Shown piece by piece: positions 7,368-13,536 of a stretch of DNA of 31,100 nucleotides; the stretch's first letter is position 1, and every line of letters starts with the position of its first letter. A program made the position numbers and the translations under genes. The stretch is from a virus: positions 1 through 31,100 of the IMG/VR virus record IMGVR_UViG_3300027162_000166; one strand, given 5' to 3'. The notes beneath the pieces are model-generated. The model was not told where the DNA came from, did no database searches, and saw nothing but the letters and a program-made list of their open reading frames with translations.

Positions 7368-7710
7368 AACAGCAAAGTCAGTTGACTTGTACTACTGCTG
7401 GGATTGCAGGCTTAACAATCCTTTACTCAATAGTATCTTTAAACCCGAAACATGTTATGTAGAGCGTTGGTATTTACAAGTTCAACATTTACTTAACAAC
7501 GAAGAAAATAATCACCCACTGATCAGATTACTGATGTCCATGGAAGATAATACATTAAACTTATTATTATCAGTTACGGAGAAAGACTTAACTGTGCAGC
7601 ATTACTTTTCAGACAGGGAATATAAGTTAGCGGCGGAAGCAAATATTATTAAACTTAATCGATGGTTGGCAAAGTGGCAATGCTTACTACAATATCGTCA
7701 ACGTTTCTAA
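7324..7710 (+). CDS. Small hypothetical protein, 128 aa
   Basis: The start MAAEIIQFPRKQPLK is a typical bacterial/phage N-terminus, with a weak purine-rich AAGAAAA just upstream. The protein has a YYCWDC segment near residue 23-28, then mostly helical sequence ending LAKWQCLLQYRQRF. No known motif is seen; two Cys spaced by two residues could bind metal but no second pair is present. It overlaps the NUDIX gene by 44 nt and runs 56 nt into the 3' end of the convergent glycosyltransferase gene. The coherent start and composition argue for a real gene, but function is unknown. Confidence 0.6.
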   Translation: MAAEIIQFPRKQPLKTAKSVDLYYCWDCRLNNPLLNSIFKPETCYVERWYLQVQHLLNNEENNHPLIRLLMSMEDNTLNLLLSVTEKDLTVQHYFSDREYKLAAEANIIKLNRWLAKWQCLLQYRQRF

Positions 7711-8302
7711 ACTCTTTAATACCCAAATGTCCGATTTCTAAACTAGTTTTAACATCAAGCCAAATTGGAATGTTTACTGCACCACACCGTCTAAAAAATT
7801 CAATATCTTCACCAGTGTAGCTTCCATTAATATAACCCAGTATAAACCAGGGAAGCGGAACTTCTTTGAATACTTCAGTTCTAATCAAACAAAACCCCAA
7901 AGCCATACAGGCAACTTTAATATGGCTGTCAGTTTGCTCATCAAGCCTAATCCAGCTATTCCAGTCATCGATCCGTTCCCATGCAGTGGGTATAATGGGT
8001 TCAATACGCTTACTGTACGCTGCACCTACAATGGGTTCATCAAAATTTAATAAATCTAAGACATGCTGCGGATCAAAAACAATATCACTGTCAATAAACA
8101 TAACATGTGTGGCATGCCATTCCATGGCAGACAGCACCAGTTCATGTCTTTGGTTTGCTATCAGAGTGCCTGGACTTAAAAAAATTCTATGTGCTATATT
8201 TTTTTCTGTCAGCACCCTTGCAAGTTCATACAAACAAAATGCACACCTGCTATGCATTTGCTCTCTGGTAGGTATACAAACTGCTATTCTAACGTTGCTC
8301 AT
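7655..8302 (-). CDS. Glycosyltransferase, GT-A fold (family 2-like)
   Basis: This 215-residue protein opens with VRIAVCIPTREQ, the nucleotide-binding strand of GT-A enzymes. HVMFIDSDIVF (66-76) carries the DxD-type metal site D71-S-D73. TGEDIEFFRRCG (163-174) supplies the likely catalytic acid pair, and EIGHLG (189-194) is the usual closing His motif. It would transfer a sugar from a nucleotide donor; T4-like phages use such enzymes on DNA, on host envelope or on virion proteins, and the acceptor here is unknown. Its ATG overlaps the upstream stop (ATGA at 8299-8302). Its 3' end overlaps the convergent gene by 56 nt. Enzyme class is fairly sure. Confidence 0.8.
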   Translation of the reverse strand: MSNVRIAVCIPTREQMHSRCAFCLYELARVLTEKNIAHRIFLSPGTLIANQRHELVLSAMEWHATHVMFIDSDIVFDPQHVLDLLNFDEPIVGAAYSKRIEPIIPTAWERIDDWNSWIRLDEQTDSHIKVACMALGFCLIRTEVFKEVPLPWFILGYINGSYTGEDIEFFRRCGAVNIPIWLDVKTSLEIGHLGIKEFRNVDDIVVSIATLPTID

Positions 8303-8904
8303 TCTTTAATTTTTTTCAGTAATAGTTTTTTTGGTTCAGGTGGAGCGGGCGGCTCTGGGTGATCCATTTTGGCTAACTGTGAACTCAGCGTTTCATCATT
8401 GAAGTTTTGAGAAATTCCTATCATTTCTTCTGCTTCAAAAGTTGCCCTCTTAATTGTATTTGCTAGTTTAACACAGATTTGTGTAGATTTCGCGTAAAGA
8501 TCCTCTGGCAGTTTAGCCATCTTTGTCATAGTTTCATATCGAGGCTTACCAAATGTTAAAATTTCAAGAGCTGCAATCTTACCTAAGTGATCTGCCCAAT
8601 AATCTCTTTCCGTCATTTCCCAGCTATGCAGCGCCGCGGTCATTTCCTGTTCATCTTGGGCTTCAAGGTAATTTTCTAATTTCTGTTTTTCTTCCAGTAA
8701 GCAATTACGCTCAAATTTTCTAGTTTCCGATTCCAAGTCGCTGTCAATCTTTCGAATTCTATTGATGACGGTCATAATATGCCTTGAATATCCCGGACCG
8801 GGTTGTAAGTCAAAATGCGCTCGTTCAAAATTGCTCAATGACGTATAAGGACATATTTCAAATAATTTTTCTAACTTGCTGGGATTTGTGTTTTCATCAG
8901 CCAT
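8299..8904 (-). CDS. Coiled-coil hypothetical phage protein, 201 aa
   Basis: The N-terminus (MADENTNPSKLEKLFEICPY) is followed by a long charged helix (about residues 43-85, IRKIDSDLESETRKFERN and onward) likely to form a coiled coil. A helical middle follows, and the tail is Pro-rich then Lys-rich (PEPPAPPEPKKLLLKKIKE). No enzyme motif was found. The start codon lies immediately after a 12-bp hairpin whose 3' arm contains the Shine-Dalgarno, so expression probably depends on how that hairpin folds. It is coupled to the glycosyltransferase by an ATGA overlap. A structural or assembly role is possible but unproven. Confidence 0.7.
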   Translation of the reverse strand: MADENTNPSKLEKLFEICPYTSLSNFERAHFDLQPGPGYSRHIMTVINRIRKIDSDLESETRKFERNCLLEEKQKLENYLEAQDEQEMTAALHSWEMTERDYWADHLGKIAALEILTFGKPRYETMTKMAKLPEDLYAKSTQICVKLANTIKRATFEAEEMIGISQNFNDETLSSQLAKMDHPEPPAPPEPKKLLLKKIKE

Positions 8905-8933
8905 AAAAATACCTCAAATAATTTGAGGTATTT
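8905..8933 (-). promoter_or_regulatory. Hairpin burying a Shine-Dalgarno, terminator-like
   Basis: AAATACCTCAAA (8907-8918) and TTTGAGGTATTT (8922-8933) pair perfectly over 12 bp around a 3-nt loop. Read on the minus strand, the 3' arm contains GAGG, 7 nt from the ATG at 8904, and ends in five T directly before the ATG. The same element can thus act as an attenuating terminator and as a lid on the ribosome site of the 201-aa gene. T4 controls several late genes with RBS-sequestering hairpins. Confidence 0.7.
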
Positions 8934-8961
8934 AGTGAATTGTTTCTTATAATATAAGTGT

Positions 8962-9156
8962 TTAATATGCGTATGGAGTAAACTGACCGCCAAGGATAAT
9001 ACTGAGTTTAGTTTCTATTCCTGCTAGCCTACCACGATAAGCACCAAGGGTACCACTTAGTGAAATATTCTGACCCGGCGCAGGTGCCACTCCAGTATAG
9101 GCCTGTTTAATACGGCCCATTGACATCTCAGAGCCAGTTGCTGGTAAAACTGCCAT
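8962..9156 (-). CDS. Small phage virion-type protein, 64 aa
   Basis: This 64-residue protein (MAVLPATGSEMSMGRIKQAY, a middle QNISLSGTLGAYRG, end IILGGQFTPYAY) is in the style of small structural proteins found beside tail-fibre genes in T4-like marine phages. There AYRG-like and terminal PYAY motifs recur, as I remember them. It has its own late promoter (GATAAATA at 9181-9188) and a good ribosome site (AGGAG, 9 nt before ATG). No signal peptide or membrane helix. A virion role fits the promoter class but is inference. Confidence 0.7.
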   Translation of the reverse strand: MAVLPATGSEMSMGRIKQAYTGVAPAPGQNISLSGTLGAYRGRLAGIETKLSIILGGQFTPYAY

Positions 9157-9180
9157 TTTATAATTCTCCTGATTTAGTAT

Positions 9181-9188
9181 TATTTATC
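9181..9188 (-). promoter_or_regulatory. T4-type late promoter
   Basis: GATAAATA on the minus strand, 24 nt before the ATG at 9156, with AGGAG between. It matches the late octamer read by gp55-type sigma factors in T4-like phages, at seven of eight positions of TATAAATA and fully to the (N)ATAAATA form. Confidence 0.7.
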
Positions 9189-9236
9189 ATTTTTATTAAA
9201 ATAGTTTATTGAACAAATTCAATGTCAACGTAAGAA

Positions 9237-9629
9237 TTACCAGGGAGGAGGAGACCCGTTACTTACATCTTTCCAATTTACTATAGATTCGTCCCAGATG
9301 TATATTTTTGTTACCATATGATCTTCGGGAATAGGGATAGGCGCATCCCAAGTGCAAGTTGCTTCATTTAACATCCAGCTTGGAAACGGTTTGGGCGGTA
9401 TGAAAGCATCTCTACCAGGATCGTATGTATACCCGCATCCTGCATAGTTTTTTCTAAAAGTCTCATTATAGCTTGTCTGTTTCCAATTACTATAACCAAA
9501 AGTGTTAATTAAAAAAGTTATACCCAATTCTTCTCGTTCAATGCCGTTGCCATCTAATAATTCATTGTTATGAACTACAACAACATCTATTACCAAATTA
9601 TTTTCATCTAATTTTGCAAAATGAGCCAT
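9237..9629 (-). CDS. Conserved phage protein, MAHFAKLDENN family, copy A
   Basis: The ATG at 9629 is chosen because it gives MAHFAKLDENN, the same start as the paralogue at 13116-13535; an upstream GTG at 9641 is less likely. The 130-residue protein has the blocks ELLDGNGIEREELGI, WKQTSYNETFRKNYAG, YDPGRDAFIPPKPFPSW and YIWDESIVNWKDV. This family is common beside tail and oxygenase genes in T4-like marine phages, usually annotated as hypothetical; the alternating Trp/Tyr strands suggest a small beta-rich virion or accessory domain. The two copies flank the oxygenase/halogenase cluster. Function unknown. Confidence 0.75.
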   Translation of the reverse strand: MAHFAKLDENNLVIDVVVVHNNELLDGNGIEREELGITFLINTFGYSNWKQTSYNETFRKNYAGCGYTYDPGRDAFIPPKPFPSWMLNEATCTWDAPIPIPEDHMVTKIYIWDESIVNWKDVSNGSPPPW

Positions 9630-9647
9630 GGTTAAATCCACATATCG

Positions 9648-10214
9648 TTAAATATAAGTTGCTACTAAAACGATACGACGCTTTGTTTTTGAAGGTTTCA
9701 TTGCGTGGAATCCTGAAAAAGTAACTATAGAATCCTCAGTGGGTTCAAATGTATCAATGATGCTTAGGTCATTTTCATCTAAGATTACTGTTGATCCGCC
9801 GGCGTCATTGAAGTATACGATTAGATTATTATGATTAAATTTATGATCATGATGTGGTTCAGATATTACATTTTCCACATAGGGGTCAGCGCAGTTGATA
9901 TTTGCTCGTGCAAACATTTCTACTTTTAAATCATTTGCTGCAATGATGTCTTTTAACACAGGAAGAAACAATGTTTCCCAATAGCTGGAAGAAATTTTTG
10001 TTACATAGTTATCTTTTGGTCTTACCAACAAAGCATGGCTATAGTAAGAAACGTCAACTATTTTACTATCACCGATTAATGGCTGTTGGTTTTGATTGAA
10101 AAAGTCATTGTAAGTAGAGCCAGTCTGGTAATACCAAGACAACTCTGAACCGAGGACTAATCTTTTTGCTTCAGCATACCGAGCTGTCAGTGGATTGATT
10201 AGTTTTTTAATCAA
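9648..10214 (-). CDS. 2-oxoglutarate/Fe(II) dioxygenase (1)
   Basis: The start is set at TTG 10214 (MIKKLINPLT, 188 residues). A perfect TATAAATA late promoter lies at 10233-10240, whose mRNA would begin near 10227, and GGAG sits 7 nt before this TTG; the in-frame TTG at 10232 would be upstream of the transcript. The double-stranded beta-helix core shows HHDH at residues 121-124, giving the HxD iron ligands (H121, D123). The distal His is in SGFHAMKP (H170), and Arg for 2-oxoglutarate in KTKRRIVLVATYI (R179 or R180). It would hydroxylate or otherwise oxidise an unknown substrate. It is the last of four such enzymes in the cluster and the only one with its own exact late promoter. Confidence 0.75.
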   Translation of the reverse strand: MIKKLINPLTARYAEAKRLVLGSELSWYYQTGSTYNDFFNQNQQPLIGDSKIVDVSYYSHALLVRPKDNYVTKISSSYWETLFLPVLKDIIAANDLKVEMFARANINCADPYVENVISEPHHDHKFNHNNLIVYFNDAGGSTVILDENDLSIIDTFEPTEDSIVTFSGFHAMKPSKTKRRIVLVATYI

Positions 10215-10232
10215 TGATATTCTCCGATTCAA

Positions 10233-10240
10233 TATTTATA
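10233..10240 (-). promoter_or_regulatory. T4 late promoter, exact TATAAATA
   Basis: The minus strand reads TATAAATA, identical to the T4 late consensus. The expected transcript start is about six bases downstream, near 10227, between the two candidate TTG starts of the dioxygenase gene. This settles the start at 10214. Confidence 0.8.
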
Positions 10241-10274
10241 ATATGACAGAGTTGTATGTGCATAGGTATAGTCT

Positions 10275-10895
10275 TTATTGAAGTGTAAGTCCAGTTAATC
10301 GATCAATTTCTCCTAAATTGCCAACTGGAAATGTGTTAAAACTTATACTGATTCTAGTATAATCGCAAGCTGCTCTGTTTTCTACCATATGTGTCAAACT
10401 GCTTGGGAATAATAAAAGCTGCCCTGTAATGCTTTCATACCACCAACTGCTACTGTTGTATATGTTGAAATCACTGGCTGGTATATCAAATTGTCTGTAA
10501 TCATCTTTGTAAAAGAAAATTTTATCAGTTAAATTATTGGTCTGTATATAAAATACTCCGCTAATAAAACTATTAGGATGTTGATGTTTGTGATGAAATT
10601 CATTGCTTTCTGTATAATTACACCAACTCTGCGTAATTCTAAGCATGACATTGTTTTTAGGACTATAAACAGTTTTAAAAAAATCGTTCATACATAAAGT
10701 TAAAAAATCTTTTACATCGCACAAAATAGGTATATCTAAGATATGTTCGTTGGCGCTTTTTAAATTACCCATATTCTTAGACTTTTCTAGACTGATAATA
10801 CAGTTCAATTCTTCGGCTGTAAAATTTCGGCCTAAATCATACATACCAATTGGTATAGGAAATAATCCTTGTATTCTTCCTGTGGGAGGTTTCAT
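10275..10895 (-). CDS. 2-oxoglutarate/Fe(II) oxygenase (2), 2OG-FeII_Oxy_5 type
   Basis: This 206-residue protein begins GLFPIPIGMYDLG, typical of the phage 2OG-FeII_Oxy_5 group. The iron-binding strand is HHKHQHPNSFISGVFYI (H104 and H106 as HxH-P), followed by KIFFYKDDYRQFDIP. The second half is QLLLFPSSLTHMVENR, with distal His H169, and RISISFN with the 2-oxoglutarate Arg R181. WCNYTES before the first His is the usual Trp/Asn strand. It would couple 2-oxoglutarate decarboxylation to oxidation of an unknown substrate. It follows the next upstream gene by 14 nt. The ribosome site is weak. Composition is strongly AT-rich compared with the fibre genes. Confidence 0.82.
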   Translation of the reverse strand: MKPPTGRIQGLFPIPIGMYDLGRNFTAEELNCIISLEKSKNMGNLKSANEHILDIPILCDVKDFLTLCMNDFFKTVYSPKNNVMLRITQSWCNYTESNEFHHKHQHPNSFISGVFYIQTNNLTDKIFFYKDDYRQFDIPASDFNIYNSSSWWYESITGQLLLFPSSLTHMVENRAACDYTRISISFNTFPVGNLGEIDRLTGLTLQ

Positions 10896-10909
10896 ATATC
10901 AGACTTTGT

Positions 10910-11470
10910 TTAATATGACCAAGAAACAAAACTATAACGTGTTCCCTTAGTCACCAATGAAACTTGATGTGGGTACAAAAAATTACTGGGAAATATTATA
11001 ATATCACCTTTTTGAAACTCTATAACTTCGTCGTCAAATAATTTTAATTGCCCACCTTCATAATTATCATTTAGACTTCCTAAAATTGTCAGTATAGGAA
11101 CGCCTCTTATTTTCCCATCAAACACGCTTCTAATATGGTCACAGTGTTTTTTCATTTCTGTACCTTCGTCATATTTGTTAAAGCGTATTTCCGTATATCC
11201 TGTCCAATGATCATACCAGTCAAAATTAATTAATTTATGATAGTTTCTTAGTGCTTCATAACAAATTTGCATTAAAGAAAAATAAGTTGATAATGATGAA
11301 TCATATCTAACACTTAAATCATTGGCAAACGAAAATTCATCACCGACCCCTGTAGAATACGTATGTTTTGTAAATGTTTTTTCTTTTAATTCATTTACAG
11401 TACTATCACATGTTTGATATGGCACAAAGTTTGATAGCCTAATAATATAATCGTTTAAGTTCTTGTTCAT
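10910..11470 (-). CDS. 2-oxoglutarate/Fe(II) oxygenase (3), prolyl-4-hydroxylase-like
   Basis: This 186-residue protein has the P4H-type core: YTEIRFNKYDEGTEMKKHCD with HxD at H109-C-D111. Next come GGQLKLFDDEVIEF, then KGDIIIFPSNFLYPHQV with distal His H168, and KGTRYSFVSWSY with Arg R178 for 2-oxoglutarate. This differs from the HxHP layout of its two neighbours and resembles the hydroxylases that oxidise Pro or similar residues. Its start overlaps the upstream stop by one base (TAATG at 11470), so translation is coupled. Substrate unknown; class is fairly sure. Confidence 0.84.
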   Translation of the reverse strand: MNKNLNDYIIRLSNFVPYQTCDSTVNELKEKTFTKHTYSTGVGDEFSFANDLSVRYDSSLSTYFSLMQICYEALRNYHKLINFDWYDHWTGYTEIRFNKYDEGTEMKKHCDHIRSVFDGKIRGVPILTILGSLNDNYEGGQLKLFDDEVIEFQKGDIIIFPSNFLYPHQVSLVTKGTRYSFVSWSY

Positions 11471-11979
11471 TATTTACAGTCTATATTAAAAGAAATAATT
11501 AATCTTTGATCGTCAGCGTTGTTTGCTTCTGTATAATGTAATAGTGCAGATGGGAAGAATATAATAGTACCTTCTTGTACACTGGGAGAGAAAACAATAT
11601 CGTTACCGTTTATCCAATTCTTAAATGGTGCAATAAATTTTGTAGGGGTATGGCTTTTATGATAATTTATATAGCAAACCGCACTGTATCCAACTGCACC
11701 GTGTGTATGTGGGCCATGATAATCATGTTTTTCTGCCAATTCAAACCAAGCCTTTTTAATACTAGCTTGTTTTATACCTAAAATATTTTGAAATTGATAT
11801 ATTTCATCAGTAAAAATATCTGACACCTTATGTGTATAATCTTGATTATTAAAATAATCAGTTTGAATAAAAATTGATTTAGTTAAATCTTTGGGTATTC
11901 CTAATAATTTTTCTTTTTTCATATTCCAATTATTGCATTCTAGTTGCAAAAAAGGAATTTGAAACATATTTTGAATCAT
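11470..11979 (-). CDS. 2-oxoglutarate/Fe(II) oxygenase (4), 2OG-FeII_Oxy_5 type
   Basis: This 169-residue protein has the HGPHTHGAVGYSAVCYINY strand (H91 and H93). The GTIIFFPSALLHYTEANN strand carries the distal His H148, and QRLIISFNI holds the 2-oxoglutarate Arg R159. The fold is the same as the 10275-10895 enzyme but the two are well diverged. It begins one base into the halogenase-like stop (TAATG) and ends in a TAATG with the next gene, so three consecutive genes are translationally coupled. This suggests the products act together. Substrate unknown. Confidence 0.82.
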   Translation of the reverse strand: MIQNMFQIPFLQLECNNWNMKKEKLLGIPKDLTKSIFIQTDYFNNQDYTHKVSDIFTDEIYQFQNILGIKQASIKKAWFELAEKHDYHGPHTHGAVGYSAVCYINYHKSHTPTKFIAPFKNWINGNDIVFSPSVQEGTIIFFPSALLHYTEANNADDQRLIISFNIDCK

Positions 11980-13091
11980 TACATTAAACCCAAGTTGCTT
12001 AGATTTTGCTTAAAGCTATTACGATTCCAAGTACCATAACTAGCGTTGTCTGCTTCTTCACCCGCTAAAATTGATTTAAATCTAGAATTATTCATTAAGC
12101 TAGGTAAGTTTTTTTGCCCCTTTGATTTTGCGAAATCCCAAAATTTTGTATCATAAACAGAGCCGGCAGCGTAATGTAACATAATAACGTTTTGGATTTC
12201 TAAAATATCAGTTGCGTATTCTTGATTAATTTGGCTTAAAAACTTATTATTGAACCATAAGTCATAAGCTCTTCTATGGTTTTTATTCATCAAATTAATA
12301 CTTGTTGCTTCCAATGGTTCTAAAAAGAAACTTGCGTTACCATTGTATGCTACCCTACCTTCATAGTTGGTCTTTCTATAATAGTTCTTAAAACTAAAGG
12401 CATTTGTTTGATCGCTAGGTGTCAATTTATAATCTGTAAATATTTGCTTGACATCTTCTTTAACTTCTTCTAGTGTATTAATCGTATTATTATACATATA
12501 TCCAATACTACAGCGATTGAGTAAAGGAATACCAAACACCCATCCATATGGCCTTGCTAAAGTTAACGTATATTGAAATGTTACACCTTCCCAAAAACAC
12601 TGTGTAACATAAACGCTATTAACTGGAATATATTCACTTAAATGAAAGTCATCAAAATTTTCAGGTTTACCTGAGCAATCCATAATATAATCGCTGTCAA
12701 TCATATCATGTGTTACATTTTTTTCAATAATGTTAACTCGTCTTTTGTCTTTATAGTGATTGATAACCCATTCTTGAAGCATGACTGCATTAAAATGGTA
12801 CCCAACGTTACCTCCTGGGAAGGTATGCACATATTCTTTACCTGGTCCCCAACCTGTTTTTTTAATTCCAGCTTTTAATGTCCCATATATAGACTCTAAT
12901 TCTTCAATATTAAAATCCATATTAAGATACAAATCTCTAGGAAAATCCAGTGTAGATCCTTCTCCTACTGCTTGGGGTTTAATTTTGTTGTCAAAATACC
13001 AATCAATTTCCCAATCACTCCAACGATAAAAGTGACTTGCAGCATAACACCCCGCGGTGCCTCGGCCAATAATAGCAATTTTTTTAGACAT
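11979..13091 (-). CDS. FAD-dependent tryptophan halogenase-like oxidoreductase
   Basis: The N-terminus KKIAIIGRGTAGCYAASHF holds the FAD-binding GxGxxG motif (G9, G11, G14). AVGEGSTLDFPRDLY (41-55) matches the VGEAT region of flavin halogenases, YHFNAVMLQEWV (98-109) the next conserved strand, and DYIMDCSG (134-141) the second FAD motif. PYGWVFGIP (181-189) replaces the hallmark WxWxIP: the second Trp is Phe. The catalytic Lys expected shortly after VGEAT is not evident; an Arg (R52) is there. At 370 residues it is shorter than cellular halogenases (about 500 and more). Family assignment is sound; halogenation itself is uncertain and hydroxylation or another flavin oxidation is possible. No convincing ribosome site is visible upstream. 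It is coupled to the oxygenase downstream by TAATG. Confidence 0.82.
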   Translation of the reverse strand: MSKKIAIIGRGTAGCYAASHFYRWSDWEIDWYFDNKIKPQAVGEGSTLDFPRDLYLNMDFNIEELESIYGTLKAGIKKTGWGPGKEYVHTFPGGNVGYHFNAVMLQEWVINHYKDKRRVNIIEKNVTHDMIDSDYIMDCSGKPENFDDFHLSEYIPVNSVYVTQCFWEGVTFQYTLTLARPYGWVFGIPLLNRCSIGYMYNNTINTLEEVKEDVKQIFTDYKLTPSDQTNAFSFKNYYRKTNYEGRVAYNGNASFFLEPLEATSINLMNKNHRRAYDLWFNNKFLSQINQEYATDILEIQNVIMLHYAAGSVYDTKFWDFAKSKGQKNLPSLMNNSRFKSILAGEEADNASYGTWNRNSFKQNLSNLGLM

Positions 13092-13115
13092 ATGAATACT
13101 TATGTGAAGCTACCG

Positions 13116-13535
13116 CTATGGATTAGTGGGTTTTATAAAATATCCATCGGTTTTGTATGAGCAGTCTTGCCAACTTAATGTACTTTCATCCCAAGTATAT
13201 CCAGGATTAGAATAATGATCTGCTGGTTGTATTGGTCTTGGTACCGGTGGTTCATATTTACCTGTTTCAGTATTTAATGTCCAACTAGGGTATGGTTGCT
13301 TATCTAAAAACATATCTTTAACTGGGTCATATATTGATCCTATTTTGGCAAAGTTTTTTCTTATTGTACCATTGTAGCTTGTTTGCTTCCAATATACGTG
13401 TCTGGTCAATGTTATACAAAATGCTAGCCCTAGTTCTTCTCTTTCAATATTATTGTCATCCAACAACTCACTGTTATCTACAATGATAACATCGATAACG
13501 TTATTATTTTCATCTAATTTAGCAAAGTGAGCCAT
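13116..13535 (-). CDS. Conserved phage protein, MAHFAKLDENN family, copy B
   Basis: This 139-residue paralogue of the 9237-9629 protein has MAHFAKLDENNNVIDV, ELLDDNNIEREELGLAF, WKQTSYNGTIRKNF, YDPVKDMFLDKQPYPSW and YTWDESTLSWQDC. It ends with a longer tail, YKTDGYFIKPTNP, than copy A. AAGGTGG at the end of the upstream adhesin gene serves as its ribosome site, 1 nt after which that gene stops. It opens the run towards the halogenase-like gene and closes the fibre module. Function unknown; a small tail-associated or chaperone role would fit the context but is a guess. Confidence 0.75.
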   Translation of the reverse strand: MAHFAKLDENNNVIDVIIVDNSELLDDNNIEREELGLAFCITLTRHVYWKQTSYNGTIRKNFAKIGSIYDPVKDMFLDKQPYPSWTLNTETGKYEPPVPRPIQPADHYSNPGYTWDESTLSWQDCSYKTDGYFIKPTNP

Positions 13536-13536
13536 A

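Noticed and set aside
9205-9228. TTGACA on the minus strand after copy A of the MAHFAKL gene
   Set aside because: No acceptable -10 box lies 16-18 nt downstream; the late octamer at 9181-9188 is the better promoter for the 64-aa gene.
10215-10232. Upstream TTG start for the first dioxygenase gene
   Set aside because: It lies before the expected start of the TATAAATA transcript, and GGAG is placed for the TTG at 10214.
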